Origin: Paraglaciecola arctica
Lineage (GTDB): Bacteria > Pseudomonadota > Gammaproteobacteria > Enterobacterales > Alteromonadaceae
NCBI RefSeq assembly: GCF_018861065.1
Contig: NZ_JAHKQO010000039.1
Coordinates: 174,803 to 238,802 of the forward strand
Direction: 5' to 3'
DNA length: 64,000 nucleotides
Of this stretch, positions 53,853 through 63,893 are shown one piece after another. The position numbers and the translations under genes are program-made. The notes under the pieces are model-generated. The model had not been told where the DNA came from and searched no databases. It saw only the letters and a list, made by a program, of their open reading frames with translations. Positions within the stretch are counted from its first letter, which is position 1. The number at the start of each line of letters is the position of its first letter.

Positions 53853-54896
53853 TTACATTCCCTTTAGTGGCACACTCATCACGTAATCGTCTGCCGTAAT
53901 GTATAGCGTTTTCTCATCTGTTGTCAGTGTGCAATTAGAGCTTATTTGACCCGTTCTAATTTTCGCTAACACCTTGCCGGTATTATCAAACAACCACACA
54001 CCACCGGGACCTGTAGCAAAAATAACTCCACTGGAATGCACGGCCATGCCATCAGGAAGGCCCTGCTCACCTTTTTGCCCAACTAAGGAGGTGGCATCAA
54101 AAAACACGCGTTTACTGGCTAGTGTTCCATCGGTATTAATATCGTAGGCTAACCATTGTGCGCTTTTGGGATTGGATACTGCAACGAGCAAGGTTTGCTC
54201 ATCTTTTGTCAACGCAATGCCATTAGGAAAGCTCACTTCGTCATCGAGTAACACCAGCGAACCTTCTGCTTTTAACAAAAACACACCTTGAAACGCTAAT
54301 TGTTTACGCTCGTCTGCCATTATGTTTTTTAAGCCATAAGGCGGGTCAGTAAAATACAAATCGCCATTGCTATGGTAAACACCATCGTTAGGGCTATTAA
54401 GTCGTTGGTTTTTATAGCTGCCTACTAATGTTTTAAAATCGGCTTTAGGTTTGTTCAATGCGGCCTGCATAGTGGCAATACGACGATCACCTTGCTGGAA
54501 CAATACCAGCTCGCCCTTGCGATTCAGTAATAAACTATTGGAGCCTTGGGCATAATCTCCCGCCACCAAACTGGTCGCGCCAGCCGGTTTTAAATAAACA
54601 GAGGTCCCACTTTTTGAATCATATTTTTGAATGACATTATTGGGAATGTCTGAGAAAAGTAGATAACCCCCCTCTTCTACCCACAACGGCCCTTCGGTCC
54701 AAGTATGCCCTTCACTAATAACACTAATTTCACTATCAGACTCAAGTAATGTCAGCGCCTTATCGTCAAATATTTCTATATGTGGGGTTATCATGGCAGT
54801 GTGATTGCCATGGCTATCATCAGCCGTAACGCTGGTATGAATAACCATAAAGCACAATGTATACAGGGGTAGAAACCTATTATTTATAAAGCGCAT
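53853..54896 (-). CDS. Exported SMP-30/gluconolactonase-like protein
   Basis: A 347-residue six-bladed propeller with a signal peptide (LYTLCFMVIHTSVTA). Metal-site residues of the family are visible: the entry glutamate in HTWTEGPLW, the asparagines in RLNSPNDGVYHSNGDLYFTDPPYG and SFPNGIAL, and the aspartate in LPDGMAVHSSG. Relatives hydrolyse sugar lactones. Such an enzyme would fit downstream of periplasmic sugar oxidation that yields lactones, but its gene is 15 kb from the GMC operon. It diverges from the GH50-like gene across 260 bp. Confidence 0.85.
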   Translation of the reverse strand: MRFINNRFLPLYTLCFMVIHTSVTADDSHGNHTAMITPHIEIFDDKALTLLESDSEISVISEGHTWTEGPLWVEEGGYLLFSDIPNNVIQKYDSKSGTSVYLKPAGATSLVAGDYAQGSNSLLLNRKGELVLFQQGDRRIATMQAALNKPKADFKTLVGSYKNQRLNSPNDGVYHSNGDLYFTDPPYGLKNIMADERKQLAFQGVFLLKAEGSLVLLDDEVSFPNGIALTKDEQTLLVAVSNPKSAQWLAYDINTDGTLASKRVFFDATSLVGQKGEQGLPDGMAVHSSGVIFATGPGGVWLFDNTGKVLAKIRTGQISSNCTLTTDEKTLYITADDYVMSVPLKGM

Positions 54897-55156
54897 AACA
54901 ACAAGCCTATTTTTCTCAATTAAATACTAGTCAAAACAATACCAACACCTCTTCTGCAATTAAGTTTTTTGCCACTTGGCTAAACCTTAATTGCAGACTT
55001 CAAGCAGCCCAACTAACTAGACGATAAGTGAATTCTATCTAAAGAATGCCACATCATCGCAACATTGTTAACAATTTATATTTAACTTTGCTGCATTCTG
55101 TTATATTTTAAGCCTTATCTCTCTATCATGTGTGCACGCTTTTTAAGGTATTAAAA

Positions 55157-57511
55157 ATGAAGATAACCCCCACAAAACATTATTCGATCAGGCTTGGCCT
55201 CACGGTTTTTCTATTCACTGTTTTTGGATGTAGTCACTATCAGAATAGTGATAAGCAACAAAGCAAAGAGCAAAGTACATCGGTTGATAGTTTTGCTAAC
55301 GAACAGCCCCTGTTAACCTTATATGACCCAAGTGACGAGTTACATAAAAGTGAACTGATAATGTCGGGGGCAAGCAGTGAAGTCATCACAGCAAGTGGTG
55401 ACCCTAAACTCTCAGTCGAGTTTTCGCCGCAGCACAATATCTCACAGCTGCGTATTGAAGCGCTTGAGCCTTGGGATACCTCTGTTTTTAAACAAGCTAA
55501 CTTAGCCTTAGATGTTGAGAACCGAAGCCAAGAATCGATACATGTGTATTTGGCTTTAGAAAATCAACAAGGCCAATCGCGCCGTTATTCTGTGAGTTTA
55601 CCTAAGGCTTATAAGGGCACAGTGTATTTACCTCTATCAGGAGTGGAAGCTGACACAGACGCTGGACTCTGGGGCGATGTACCACCTTGGAATACCCAAG
55701 ACAGAATGTTTGTTTGGCGCTCTTGGCGCAGTGCAGATGTTAAGTTAGATAAGATAAAAGCCCTCGACTTTTTCACTATCGGTATTCTTGAACCTAAGAG
55801 TCTGACGATAGACAACGTTCGTATTCGTCAAAATCCAGCAACGGACCCCAACTGGCTAGTCGGTATAGTTGATCAATATGGGCAAAATGCACGTCTAGAT
55901 ACAGCAATGACTATTCATACAGACGAAGAACTTAAACTTCAAGCGCAACAAGAATTAGCTGAACTGGCACAGTCTAAAGGTATGCCACATCGTTCTCGAT
56001 TTGGTGGCTACACTAATGCACCTAAACTCAACGCTACCGGTTATTTCCGCACAGAAAAGGTTAACGGTAAGTGGTGGATGGTAGATCCTGATGGCTATTT
56101 ATTTTTCTCCCATGGCCCTGCAAACGTGCGTATGGCGAATATGAGTACTATTACCGGTGTTGATTATGCTGATCCAAGTGTGCGTGTTATACATGCTGAT
56201 GAGCTGACGCCTGAGGACTCAATGGGTATAGTCGAGGTTTCCGATGCCGCTAAAGCGACTCGCTTCGTGACCTCCCCTGTACGTAATAATATGTTTGAAT
56301 GGTTGCCCGGTTATGATGATCCACTAGCCGATCACTACAGCTACCGGCGCTCAACTCATAAAGGGCCGGTTGCTCATGGTGAAACTTATAGTTTTTATCG
56401 TGCTAATTTAGAAAGGCGCTACGGAGAAACCACACCCCAGTCTTACCTGAAAAAATGGCATGAAGTCACCATGCAGCGTATGTTTGATTGGGGATTTACC
56501 TCTTTTGGTAACTGGGTTGATCCTGCTTTTTATCCTGCTAAGAAAGTCCCCTACTTTGCTAATGGCTGGATAATTGGCGACTATCAAACCTTATCGGGTG
56601 AAACCAACCATTGGGGATTGATGCCCGACCCCTTTGATCCCGTATTTGCCGAGCGAGCCAAATCAACCATTAATGCCATTGCCGAAAACGTAAAGGCGTC
56701 ACCTTGGTGCGTCGGTATCTTTATCGATAACGAAAAAAGCTGGGGAGAGCGCGAAGGTTCAGTCATAGCTAGATATGGCGTCATTGTTGATGCCTTGTCA
56801 AAAGATAGTCAACACAGCCCTGCCAAAGCCGCATTTTCCACCCATATTAAACAGCAGTACCCAAACATCGAACAGCTCAATTCTGCGTGGAGTACAGATT
56901 TAAAGAGTTGGCAGGAATTCGAAAAGGGCATCAAGGTAAGCGACTACACGCAGCAGCATATTCAAGATTTATCCGCTATGTTAGCCATGCTGGGTGAGCA
57001 GTATTTCCTCGTGGTACACGATACCCTCGCTAAAGCCCTACCAAACCATTTATACATGGGTGCGCGTATGGCGAATTGGGGCATGCCAGATGAAATTATC
57101 ACTGCCTCACTAAAATATTCAGACGTACTGAGTTTCAATATTTACGAAGAAGGCATGCAAGATCATTATTGGAAGTTTCTAGAAGAGACTGACTTACCTG
57201 TGGTGGTTGGTGAGTTTCATATTGGCACAGCCACCGATTCTGGCATGTTTAACCCTGGTATCGTCCATGCGGCAAACCAAACTGATAGAGCCAGAATGTA
57301 CAAAAACTATATGCAAAGCATTTTGGATAAGCCTTATATGGTAGGAGCACATTGGTTTCAGTACGTTGACGAGCCTATTTCAGGTAGAGCCTTTGACGGT
57401 GAAAATGCCAATATCGGTTTTGTCACTACCACGGATATTCCTTATCCGGAGTTGATCCAAGCAGTGAAAGACTTCACATCAACTATGTACCAACAACGCT
57501 ACGAACAATAA
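55157..57511 (+). CDS. GH50-like beta-agarase lipoprotein
   Basis: A 784-residue lipoprotein (lipobox TVFGC), started at ATG 55157 with AAGG upstream. An N-terminal beta-sandwich module (to about 250) precedes a TIM barrel opening with KWWMVDPDGYLFFSHGPANVR. The probable acid/base glutamate is in FIDNEKSWGE (about 528) and the nucleophile in VVGEFHIG (about 685), a spacing close to that of known GH50 exo-agarases. GH50 enzymes release neoagarobiose or neoagarotetraose from agarose. It supports an agar/porphyran substrate for the locus. Confidence 0.8.
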   Translation: MKITPTKHYSIRLGLTVFLFTVFGCSHYQNSDKQQSKEQSTSVDSFANEQPLLTLYDPSDELHKSELIMSGASSEVITASGDPKLSVEFSPQHNISQLRIEALEPWDTSVFKQANLALDVENRSQESIHVYLALENQQGQSRRYSVSLPKAYKGTVYLPLSGVEADTDAGLWGDVPPWNTQDRMFVWRSWRSADVKLDKIKALDFFTIGILEPKSLTIDNVRIRQNPATDPNWLVGIVDQYGQNARLDTAMTIHTDEELKLQAQQELAELAQSKGMPHRSRFGGYTNAPKLNATGYFRTEKVNGKWWMVDPDGYLFFSHGPANVRMANMSTITGVDYADPSVRVIHADELTPEDSMGIVEVSDAAKATRFVTSPVRNNMFEWLPGYDDPLADHYSYRRSTHKGPVAHGETYSFYRANLERRYGETTPQSYLKKWHEVTMQRMFDWGFTSFGNWVDPAFYPAKKVPYFANGWIIGDYQTLSGETNHWGLMPDPFDPVFAERAKSTINAIAENVKASPWCVGIFIDNEKSWGEREGSVIARYGVIVDALSKDSQHSPAKAAFSTHIKQQYPNIEQLNSAWSTDLKSWQEFEKGIKVSDYTQQHIQDLSAMLAMLGEQYFLVVHDTLAKALPNHLYMGARMANWGMPDEIITASLKYSDVLSFNIYEEGMQDHYWKFLEETDLPVVVGEFHIGTATDSGMFNPGIVHAANQTDRARMYKNYMQSILDKPYMVGAHWFQYVDEPISGRAFDGENANIGFVTTTDIPYPELIQAVKDFTSTMYQQRYEQ

Positions 57512-57520
57512 GTCTCATTA

Positions 57521-57551
57521 GGCTGGCCGACTCGTTCAAACACGGCCAGCC
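57521..57551 (+). terminator. Terminator-like hairpin after the GH50-like gene
   Basis: A GC-rich 9-bp stem, GGCTGGCCG with CGGCCAGCC and a 13-base loop, begins 10 bp after the stop. The tail is not a strong T run. Confidence 0.55.
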
Positions 57552-57654
57552 TTAGCCCTATTTATTACCATCATACAAAACTATTACGCAGGCACCACCC
57601 ATTGTTAATATTTATTTGTTAGCAATAATTAAAAATATCGAATAAAGTTCATTA

Positions 57655-57827
57655 ATACCAATCCATCCTAACAATTGATCGCTCAGCGAGATTTAAAATC
57701 ACCTAATCAAGGCGCTCGAATGAAGCAATAGTTATTCTATTGTAAGTTCGAGCAACGCAGAGTAGGTGCTTTTAAACCTCGCCCAAAGGGAGAACACCAG
57801 CGACTAATTGATAAGATGAATTGGTAT
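57655..57827. mobile_element. Non-autonomous palindromic element (MITE-like)
   Basis: A 173-bp non-coding element with terminal inverted repeats ATACCAATCCATC and GATGAATTGGTAT, extending inward imperfectly to about 30 bp. The centre forms a second hairpin: GCTCGAA...CAATAG paired with CTATTG...TTCGAGC. Sequences of this shape are widespread in Alteromonadales genomes as I recall them. No transposase is encoded. Confidence 0.7.
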
Positions 57828-57833
57828 AACAAC

Positions 57834-57866
57834 AAAGCGCGCTTATTTTATTAATAAGCGCGCTTT
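57834..57866. terminator. Bidirectional terminator hairpin
   Basis: A perfect 14-bp stem, AAAGCGCGCTTATT with AATAAGCGCGCTTT and a 5-base loop, followed on the plus strand by AATTTTTT. It lies between the GH50-like gene and the convergent receptor gene and can serve both. Confidence 0.75.
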
Positions 57867-57924
57867 AATTTTTTAACGGAAGGCTATTAACGGTAGATTA
57901 TTAAAGGGGCGTTTTGCCACCTAA

Positions 57925-60717
57925 CTAAAATTTAGCAGAAACACCCACTTGGAAACGGCGGCCCGCATATTGAAGTTTAGTAACACGTTCACGCACGTCA
58001 GCGTATTCAAGGATATTTTCATTACTTAGGTTAATCACCTCAGCATTAAGAGTGAAATTGTCATTCACATCCCAAGAAGTACTGAAGTCAATTTGACCAT
58101 AATCATCTGCATGTTTAGGTAAACCACCACCCACTTCACTTTGTCGTTGCATAAGAAATGCTTCTCGCCAGTTATAAGCTAAACGGGCTTGAAAACCATC
58201 TCTATCGTAAAACGCGATGATGTTATAGGCATTTTGCGAAAACCCTTCTACACCGCTACCTGGAGACAATACCCCCGCTTGCTCAAAGATATCCGCATCA
58301 CTATCGGAGCTATCTGTATAGGTATAGTTGGCTTGAATACCAAAACCACTCAACCAGCTAGGTAAGTAATCAAAATAGTGCAGCGCCGCTAATTCCACGC
58401 CATTTAATTTAACGCCACTGCGGTTACTTTTTTGGGTTACGGTTTCTCTTACATCCCAATCGTCGGTACCGTCAAAGTCTCGGTCAACGTCAAAGCCTGA
58501 ATCTTGTACAAAGGTCTGAGTTGATATCCAGCTACTAAAATCTTTGGTAAAAAAGTTTAAACTATAAGCATTGCCATTGTCTTGATAGTACTCCAAAGCA
58601 AGATCAAATTGTGTGGCCAGATACGGGTCTAAATATGGGTTGCCTTGGCTTCTGCTGTATTCAGTTAGTCGCACACCAGAAACAGACATATTTACCCCCA
58701 CATCTTCTAACGCAGGTCGAGTTAATACTTTGGCCGCTGAGCCTTTGATAAGAAAACCATTGTTAAAATTTAAGTTTAAATTGGCACTTGGGAGTATCTC
58801 TTGATAAGAGGTATCTGCATCGGTAAAAGTGGGTTCGGAAGTAGAAATAAGGATCAACTCTCCATCATCTTGAACCACCTCATCCATCTGAATATCTAGT
58901 ACCTGAATAGCGAAACCTTCTGAGGTGTTTTGCGTGTCTACGTAGCGCACCCCCAGGTTTCCAGTCCATGAGAAAGCGTTAGTTTCGCCCTCAAGATTTA
59001 GCTGAGAATATAACGCCAATATTTGTTCACTATTTTCAACTGACGCGTTTGGGACCAATTCGTTGGTACCCCAAGCATTGTCTTGCGAAATGCTGCGCAT
59101 TGCTGCGCTGTAATCTGCAACACTATTAATGAAAATGAAGTTGCGAGGAAAGTTACCGCTGACTTCAGACAAAAAATCACTGTTGCTATTCACCGAAAAT
59201 AGACTGTCATCTAAATCGATCAAGGTACCGCAAGTATTCACCGCCGCGGATCCACATTGACTGTTATCAGAGTTAAATTGTTGTAGGGACTTGGTACGGT
59301 CCGTATAGGACACACCAAAGTCAACACTTCGCATCATGCCAGAGTCTAACTCGTAACTACCATTAAACTTTGTTTCTAATACTTCATCTTCAAGCTCATC
59401 TCGCGACAGACGATTCCAGTGAGCTTTAATGCCAGCAGGATCATTCCACGCGATGCTAGAGTCAATATTAATCACATCTGAACCACGACTATCAAAAGCA
59501 ATGTAATCTGAATCAACCAAACCTTCTTGATTAATTATATTAGGTACGTATTGCTCTAAACGAGGTTCAGATTCGGCTTTTGAATAGGCAACATCCACTT
59601 CGTATGTCCACTTACCATCGTAGATAAATGCATTATAACCAATCGCTAAAGTGTTGGAGCTTTCTGCCCGAGTTTGAAACAAACCATCAAGGGGATCGGC
59701 ACTTTTACGGGCAGCCAAAATGGTGTTATTTTCTGATATCACCACATTTTCAAAGCCGTCTCGGTGCAGCGGAGCTTGCATACCGTTGCTAAACGCATCA
59801 CGTTCAAAATCGGTATAAAACATATCTAAGGTATGGGTAACGTCAAGCGTTGGGGCATATTGCAAGGTTAAGTTAGCGCTGGTTCGTGTGCGATCTTCGT
59901 TGTCGGTCATAAACTGGGCGCGGCCTGGATACCACAATGTACCAGAGGTCACCGCATTACCACTTTCATCCACAATCGGGCCGGGAGCACGCTGCGTATC
60001 ATCTGCCTGTACATTGTCCCAAAACGCGGTTTCGTGGGCATCAATTCGGTTTTCAGTTTTGGTATGTGAAAATCCTAGTAACACCCCCACAGAATTGTCG
60101 TTAAAGGTATTACTGTAAATGCCCGACAATTTGGGTGTGAATTTTTCGGCAAGGTCGTTATATTTGAAATTAAGCGACCCCGCGATATGTTCCCCAGGAC
60201 TGCTAAGAGGTCTTGCTGTATTAATGGTGACGTAAGAGCCAATGCCACCTTCAGCAATATTGGCTCGTGATGCTTTTATTACATCCGCACCCGAGATTAA
60301 CTCTGATGGCAACACTTGAAAATCAAACTCTCTACCACGCTCCGAAGTGGCTAAGGTGCGGTTATTTAATTTTACAGCATTAAATTTAGGGCCCAAACCA
60401 CGTACTGTAATCGCTGTACCTTCACCATTGGTGCGGGAAATCATCACACCACTGATACGCTGTAACGACTCAGCTACGTTTTGATCAGGGAACTTACCAA
60501 TGTCTTCTGCAACAATGCTATCTTGGATGGAGGCTGAATTTTTCTTTAGCTCCATTGATTCGTTTAAACTACTGCGTATGCCTCTAACTTGAATAACGTC
60601 AACATAACTATCGTCTGCGCCATCTTGTTGTTCCTGCGCTACCGCAACATTGGCGCCTAATGCTGTTGTGACAGCAACGCTAAGCGATAAAAGTTTGAAC
60701 TTTCTAGTAATTTTCAT
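57925..60717 (-). CDS. TonB-dependent receptor, glycan uptake (TIGR01782-like)
   Basis: A 930-residue outer-membrane receptor. The start at 60717 (MKITRKFKLLSLSVAV) gives a proper signal peptide ending near NVAVAQEQQ; an upstream in-frame extension does not. The plug contains VIQVRGIRSSLNESMELKKN and AEDIGKFPDQNVAESLQRISGVMISR, and the protein ends in GRRFQVGVSAKF with the terminal aromatic of outer-membrane barrels. It is related to but clearly diverged from the receptor at 46577-49417, so the two may import different galactan fragments. It lies convergent to the GH50-like gene. Confidence 0.92.
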   Translation of the reverse strand: MKITRKFKLLSLSVAVTTALGANVAVAQEQQDGADDSYVDVIQVRGIRSSLNESMELKKNSASIQDSIVAEDIGKFPDQNVAESLQRISGVMISRTNGEGTAITVRGLGPKFNAVKLNNRTLATSERGREFDFQVLPSELISGADVIKASRANIAEGGIGSYVTINTARPLSSPGEHIAGSLNFKYNDLAEKFTPKLSGIYSNTFNDNSVGVLLGFSHTKTENRIDAHETAFWDNVQADDTQRAPGPIVDESGNAVTSGTLWYPGRAQFMTDNEDRTRTSANLTLQYAPTLDVTHTLDMFYTDFERDAFSNGMQAPLHRDGFENVVISENNTILAARKSADPLDGLFQTRAESSNTLAIGYNAFIYDGKWTYEVDVAYSKAESEPRLEQYVPNIINQEGLVDSDYIAFDSRGSDVINIDSSIAWNDPAGIKAHWNRLSRDELEDEVLETKFNGSYELDSGMMRSVDFGVSYTDRTKSLQQFNSDNSQCGSAAVNTCGTLIDLDDSLFSVNSNSDFLSEVSGNFPRNFIFINSVADYSAAMRSISQDNAWGTNELVPNASVENSEQILALYSQLNLEGETNAFSWTGNLGVRYVDTQNTSEGFAIQVLDIQMDEVVQDDGELILISTSEPTFTDADTSYQEILPSANLNLNFNNGFLIKGSAAKVLTRPALEDVGVNMSVSGVRLTEYSRSQGNPYLDPYLATQFDLALEYYQDNGNAYSLNFFTKDFSSWISTQTFVQDSGFDVDRDFDGTDDWDVRETVTQKSNRSGVKLNGVELAALHYFDYLPSWLSGFGIQANYTYTDSSDSDADIFEQAGVLSPGSGVEGFSQNAYNIIAFYDRDGFQARLAYNWREAFLMQRQSEVGGGLPKHADDYGQIDFSTSWDVNDNFTLNAEVINLSNENILEYADVRERVTKLQYAGRRFQVGVSAKF

Positions 60718-61155
60718 ATGTATCCCGCTCGTTTTGATTTTTTGAGTGATGCCACTACCAATGCCTCTTGGCACTGTCTCTATCCTATTGAAGTCAAACG
60801 CGGTAAACTAACAAGATTTCAGCAACAAACAGCACTTAGCGCTCATTTTTTAAATTTATGTTATAAATTTGTTTGGTGCGCTAGGGTGGAAAAGCATAAA
60901 ATAATGAACGCTAAAACATCAACAAAAACCAAATTAAGCGATTGTTATATAACACTTTATTTAAAACAACCGGCTACCAATTATTAATTAAGAAAATCAC
61001 AAACACACTAATTATTAACAACTAAGCCAAAAACATTGATACATAAATGTTATTTTTCTGCCCAACAACACTAAGCAGCGACAACCATTAGACGTTAGGG
61101 TTAATGGTGAAACTACTCCTTAGATATAAGTTTAAAGACAGCTAAAAATACTCTC
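60718..61155. other. Intergenic region, no gene recognised
   Basis: A 438-bp AT-rich stretch between the AraC gene and the receptor gene, both leftward. A TGTATCAAT half-site on the minus strand near 61036 recalls the regulon motif but lacks the second half. A small ACCATTA/TAATGGT hairpin at 61085-61109 could end the AraC transcript. Confidence 0.4.
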
Positions 61156-62013
61156 CTAAATACGTTTTTTAACATCTAAACGATATTTATACGGGGTGGT
61201 ATTAAATTGTTTTTTAAACTGTGCAATAAAATGAGAGGGACTTGAAAAGTTTAATTCATAACTGATATCAGTTATGGAGTTATCTGTTTGGCTGATGAGT
61301 CTTGCGGCACTATAAAGCCGGTGACGTAAACTATATTCTGAAAAATTACAGCGAAATATCGATTTAAACATTCGTGAAAAATGCGAAGCAGAAACATGAC
61401 ACAATTCCGCCGCTTCAATTAATGTCAATTCTACTGATTTACTCTGGCGAAACAAATCAATAACCGGTGAGAGTTTGCCGTAACCGATACTTGAGGTAAT
61501 AGGCACACTATTTGGCGACACTACTGGCTGGGCATGTTCTGCGATCCAAAAAATCAACAACCTCAACAAGGTCAAACTTTTTCCACTGAGAGGATTATCT
61601 TGATAACAGTCGTACAACCAACTCACTTGCTGTTGCACTATTGCAATGTCTTTGGCCTGAAGGCGCAAATGTTGCCCCTGCTGAAACACGGAACTGACTT
61701 TTTGTAATTCAGTTTCGTTAAAAAGCTCTGGCAAAAATTGAATGATATACCATGATTTTGGTCGCTCACTGAGTTCAAAATTGTGGGTTTCTAACGCTGG
61801 AGTAAATACAATGTCGTTATCAATGAGGGTCGACTCCCCCTGATTGTAATAATAACTACCATCGATCTGTTCAAAAATAATAAATTCATGCACTTCGTGA
61901 AAATGCATAAAACACGAATAAGCATCTTCTTGTTGATATTCAACATGATGAATTTCAAATTGATAACTTTCTTCAATACAAAATGGTTCACAATAAACTT
62001 GTATTTTCGCCAC
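61156..62013 (-). CDS. AraC-family transcriptional regulator
   Basis: A 285-residue regulator. The N-terminal cupin-like sensor includes SCFMHFHEVHEFIIFEQ and ALETHNFELSERPKSWYIIQF. The C-terminal pair of helix-turn-helix motifs includes LIEAAELCHVSASHFSRMFKSIF and NSITDISYELNFSSPSHFIAQFKKQF. It probably senses a sugar and controls the divergent symporter or the downstream receptor. The 271-bp spacer to the symporter leaves room for its sites, though none was identified with confidence. Confidence 0.9.
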   Translation of the reverse strand: MAKIQVYCEPFCIEESYQFEIHHVEYQQEDAYSCFMHFHEVHEFIIFEQIDGSYYYNQGESTLIDNDIVFTPALETHNFELSERPKSWYIIQFLPELFNETELQKVSSVFQQGQHLRLQAKDIAIVQQQVSWLYDCYQDNPLSGKSLTLLRLLIFWIAEHAQPVVSPNSVPITSSIGYGKLSPVIDLFRQSKSVELTLIEAAELCHVSASHFSRMFKSIFRCNFSEYSLRHRLYSAARLISQTDNSITDISYELNFSSPSHFIAQFKKQFNTTPYKYRLDVKKRI

Positions 62014-62284
62014 GGACCATCACCACATATATCTAACACTAATATTACAAATATCATGAAATATCAGCAATAAAAAGCAAATAATTAACATTTTTAGCTG
62101 GTTAACTTACAGTTATAGACGCACAATAATGTTTCAATTACGCTCGAAAAACTGCGAGTTCAATAATATGGTGAACATAATCAGGTGAACTTTAATTCAT
62201 ATTGAACTAACAAAAATCTAATAAGACCCGCAGATAAGCAGATGTTGTTACTGTTATATTATTGGGCGAAAAAAGGTGTGTTAA

Positions 62285-63847
62285 ATGAAATTGCAACAAC
62301 TCGATTTTACCGTTTTTATTGCCTACGTCATTGGGCTGCTATGTATTGCACTATGGATATCCCGCAATGATCACAAAGGTGATAGAAATACCGAAGATTA
62401 TTTTCTCGCCAGTAAATCTCTACCGTGGTGGGCGATAGGTGCGTCACTTATTGCGTCTAACATCTCAGCAGAACAAATTATTGGAATGTCAGGCTCAGGT
62501 TACGCGATCGGTTTAGCTATTGCTTCTTACGAATGGATGGCTGCGATTACCTTAGTCATTGTAGGTAAATACCTGCTACCTATTTTTTTGAAGAATAATA
62601 TTTTCACCATGCCTCAATATCTTGAGCAACGTTTTGATAGTCGCGTAAAAACCACCCTCGCGTTATTTTGGTTGGCGGTATTTATTTTTGTCAATCTCAC
62701 TTCGGTATTATGGTTAGGCGGTCTAGCCATTCAAACCGTAGCCGGCGTGGACTGGATGTTTGGCATGATCTTTTTGGCGGTATTTTCAGTGGCGTATTCG
62801 TTGTACGGTGGGTTAAAAGCCGTGGCTTATACCGATATCATTCAAGTAGTGTTACTGGTTTTTGGGGGACTATTTTTAAGCTACCTGGCCCTTAATACCA
62901 TAGCTGACGGCACGGGTTTCATCGCAGGCTTCAACATATTGACCGAAAAAATCCCTAGCCATTTTGACATGATATTAGAAACCGATAACCCCAACTATAT
63001 GAGTTTACCCGGACTATCTGTTTTAATAGGTGGCCTATGGGTCATGAACATTGGTTACTGGGGATTTAACCAATACATCATTCAACGCGCATTAGCGGCA
63101 AAAAATATCCAAGAAGCACAAAAAGGCATAGTGTTTGCGGCTTTCCTAAAACTATTGATGCCTATTATTGTGGTATTGCCAGGCATCGCCGCAATTATTC
63201 TGTACCCTAACCTAACTTCGCCTGACCAAGCTTATCCTTCTATGATGGGACTCATGCCAGTGGGTATAAAAGGTTTAGTATTTGCTGCATTAGTAGCGGC
63301 AATAGTGTCGTCTCTCGCGTCTATGACCAACAGCATTTCAACCATATTTACCATGGATATTTATAAAAATATCGTACCTGCAAAAAGTCAGCGTCACTAT
63401 GTGCATATCGGGCGGATCGCCACTTTAGTTTCTTTATGTATCGCTTTGATTACGGCAGAACCGTTGTTAGGTAAATTTGATCAAGCTTTCCAATATATTC
63501 AAGAATTTACTGGGCTATTCTCACCTGGAATTACCGCGATATTCTTAATGGGAATGTTTTGGAAACGCGCCACCTCGAGTGGCGCATTGGCGTCGGCGAT
63601 AGGCTCTGCAGTATTTTCGGTGGCGTTTAAATTTTTATGGCCCGAATTACCCTTTATGGATCGTATCGGTTTAGTGTTTTTACTGTGTATTGCTTTAACG
63701 GTAGCCGTCTCTTTGTTAGGTGAAAAACCTGCAACAGACAGTTCCGTAAGTTTGGGTGAAATCAATTTTAGCACCGAACGTAGCTTTAATATTTCCGCAC
63801 TCGTTGTAGTTGTTATATTAGTGATACTTTATGGTACTTGGTGGTAA
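62285..63847 (+). CDS. Sodium:solute symporter (SSS family), sugar type
   Basis: A 520-residue inner-membrane symporter with about 14 transmembrane helices, of the sodium/glucose cotransporter type. It has WWAIGASLIASNISAEQIIGMSGSGYA at helices 1-2, GLWVMNIGYWGFNQYIIQRALAAK, and FAALVAAIVSSLASMTNSISTIFTMDIY at the conserved sodium-site helix. It should import a mono- or disaccharide produced in the periplasm. AAGGTG precedes the ATG. A truncated paralogue lies at 20448-20878. It is divergent from the AraC regulator. Confidence 0.93.
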   Translation: MKLQQLDFTVFIAYVIGLLCIALWISRNDHKGDRNTEDYFLASKSLPWWAIGASLIASNISAEQIIGMSGSGYAIGLAIASYEWMAAITLVIVGKYLLPIFLKNNIFTMPQYLEQRFDSRVKTTLALFWLAVFIFVNLTSVLWLGGLAIQTVAGVDWMFGMIFLAVFSVAYSLYGGLKAVAYTDIIQVVLLVFGGLFLSYLALNTIADGTGFIAGFNILTEKIPSHFDMILETDNPNYMSLPGLSVLIGGLWVMNIGYWGFNQYIIQRALAAKNIQEAQKGIVFAAFLKLLMPIIVVLPGIAAIILYPNLTSPDQAYPSMMGLMPVGIKGLVFAALVAAIVSSLASMTNSISTIFTMDIYKNIVPAKSQRHYVHIGRIATLVSLCIALITAEPLLGKFDQAFQYIQEFTGLFSPGITAIFLMGMFWKRATSSGALASAIGSAVFSVAFKFLWPELPFMDRIGLVFLLCIALTVAVSLLGEKPATDSSVSLGEINFSTERSFNISALVVVVILVILYGTWW

Positions 63848-63857
63848 GAAAAGGTAA

Positions 63858-63893
63858 AAAATGGCGTGAATGAATCAACATTCATGCCATTTT
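63858..63893 (+). terminator. Terminator hairpin after the symporter gene
   Basis: AAAATGGCGTGAATG pairs with CATTCATGCCATTTT (one mismatch) around a 6-base loop, 10 bp after the stop, ending in TTTT. The remaining bases to 64000 show nothing recognisable. Confidence 0.75.

Noticed and set aside
55157..57511. GH42 beta-galactosidase assignment for the 784-residue hydrolase
   Set aside because: The N-terminal module plus WWMVDPDGYLFFSHG opening and the spacing of the catalytic glutamates fit GH50 better than GH42.
61033..61050. A sixth copy of the 17-bp regulon motif upstream of the second TonB-dependent receptor
   Set aside because: Only the TGTATCAAT half is present; the TGTCGCA half is missing.
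25337..63847. Carrageenan rather than agar/porphyran as the target polymer
   Set aside because: No GH16-type kappa-, GH82 or GH150 carrageenase is visible, while a GH50-like agarase and the methyl-galactose P450 module favour agar/porphyran. Sulfatases alone cannot decide, so carrageenan is not fully excluded.
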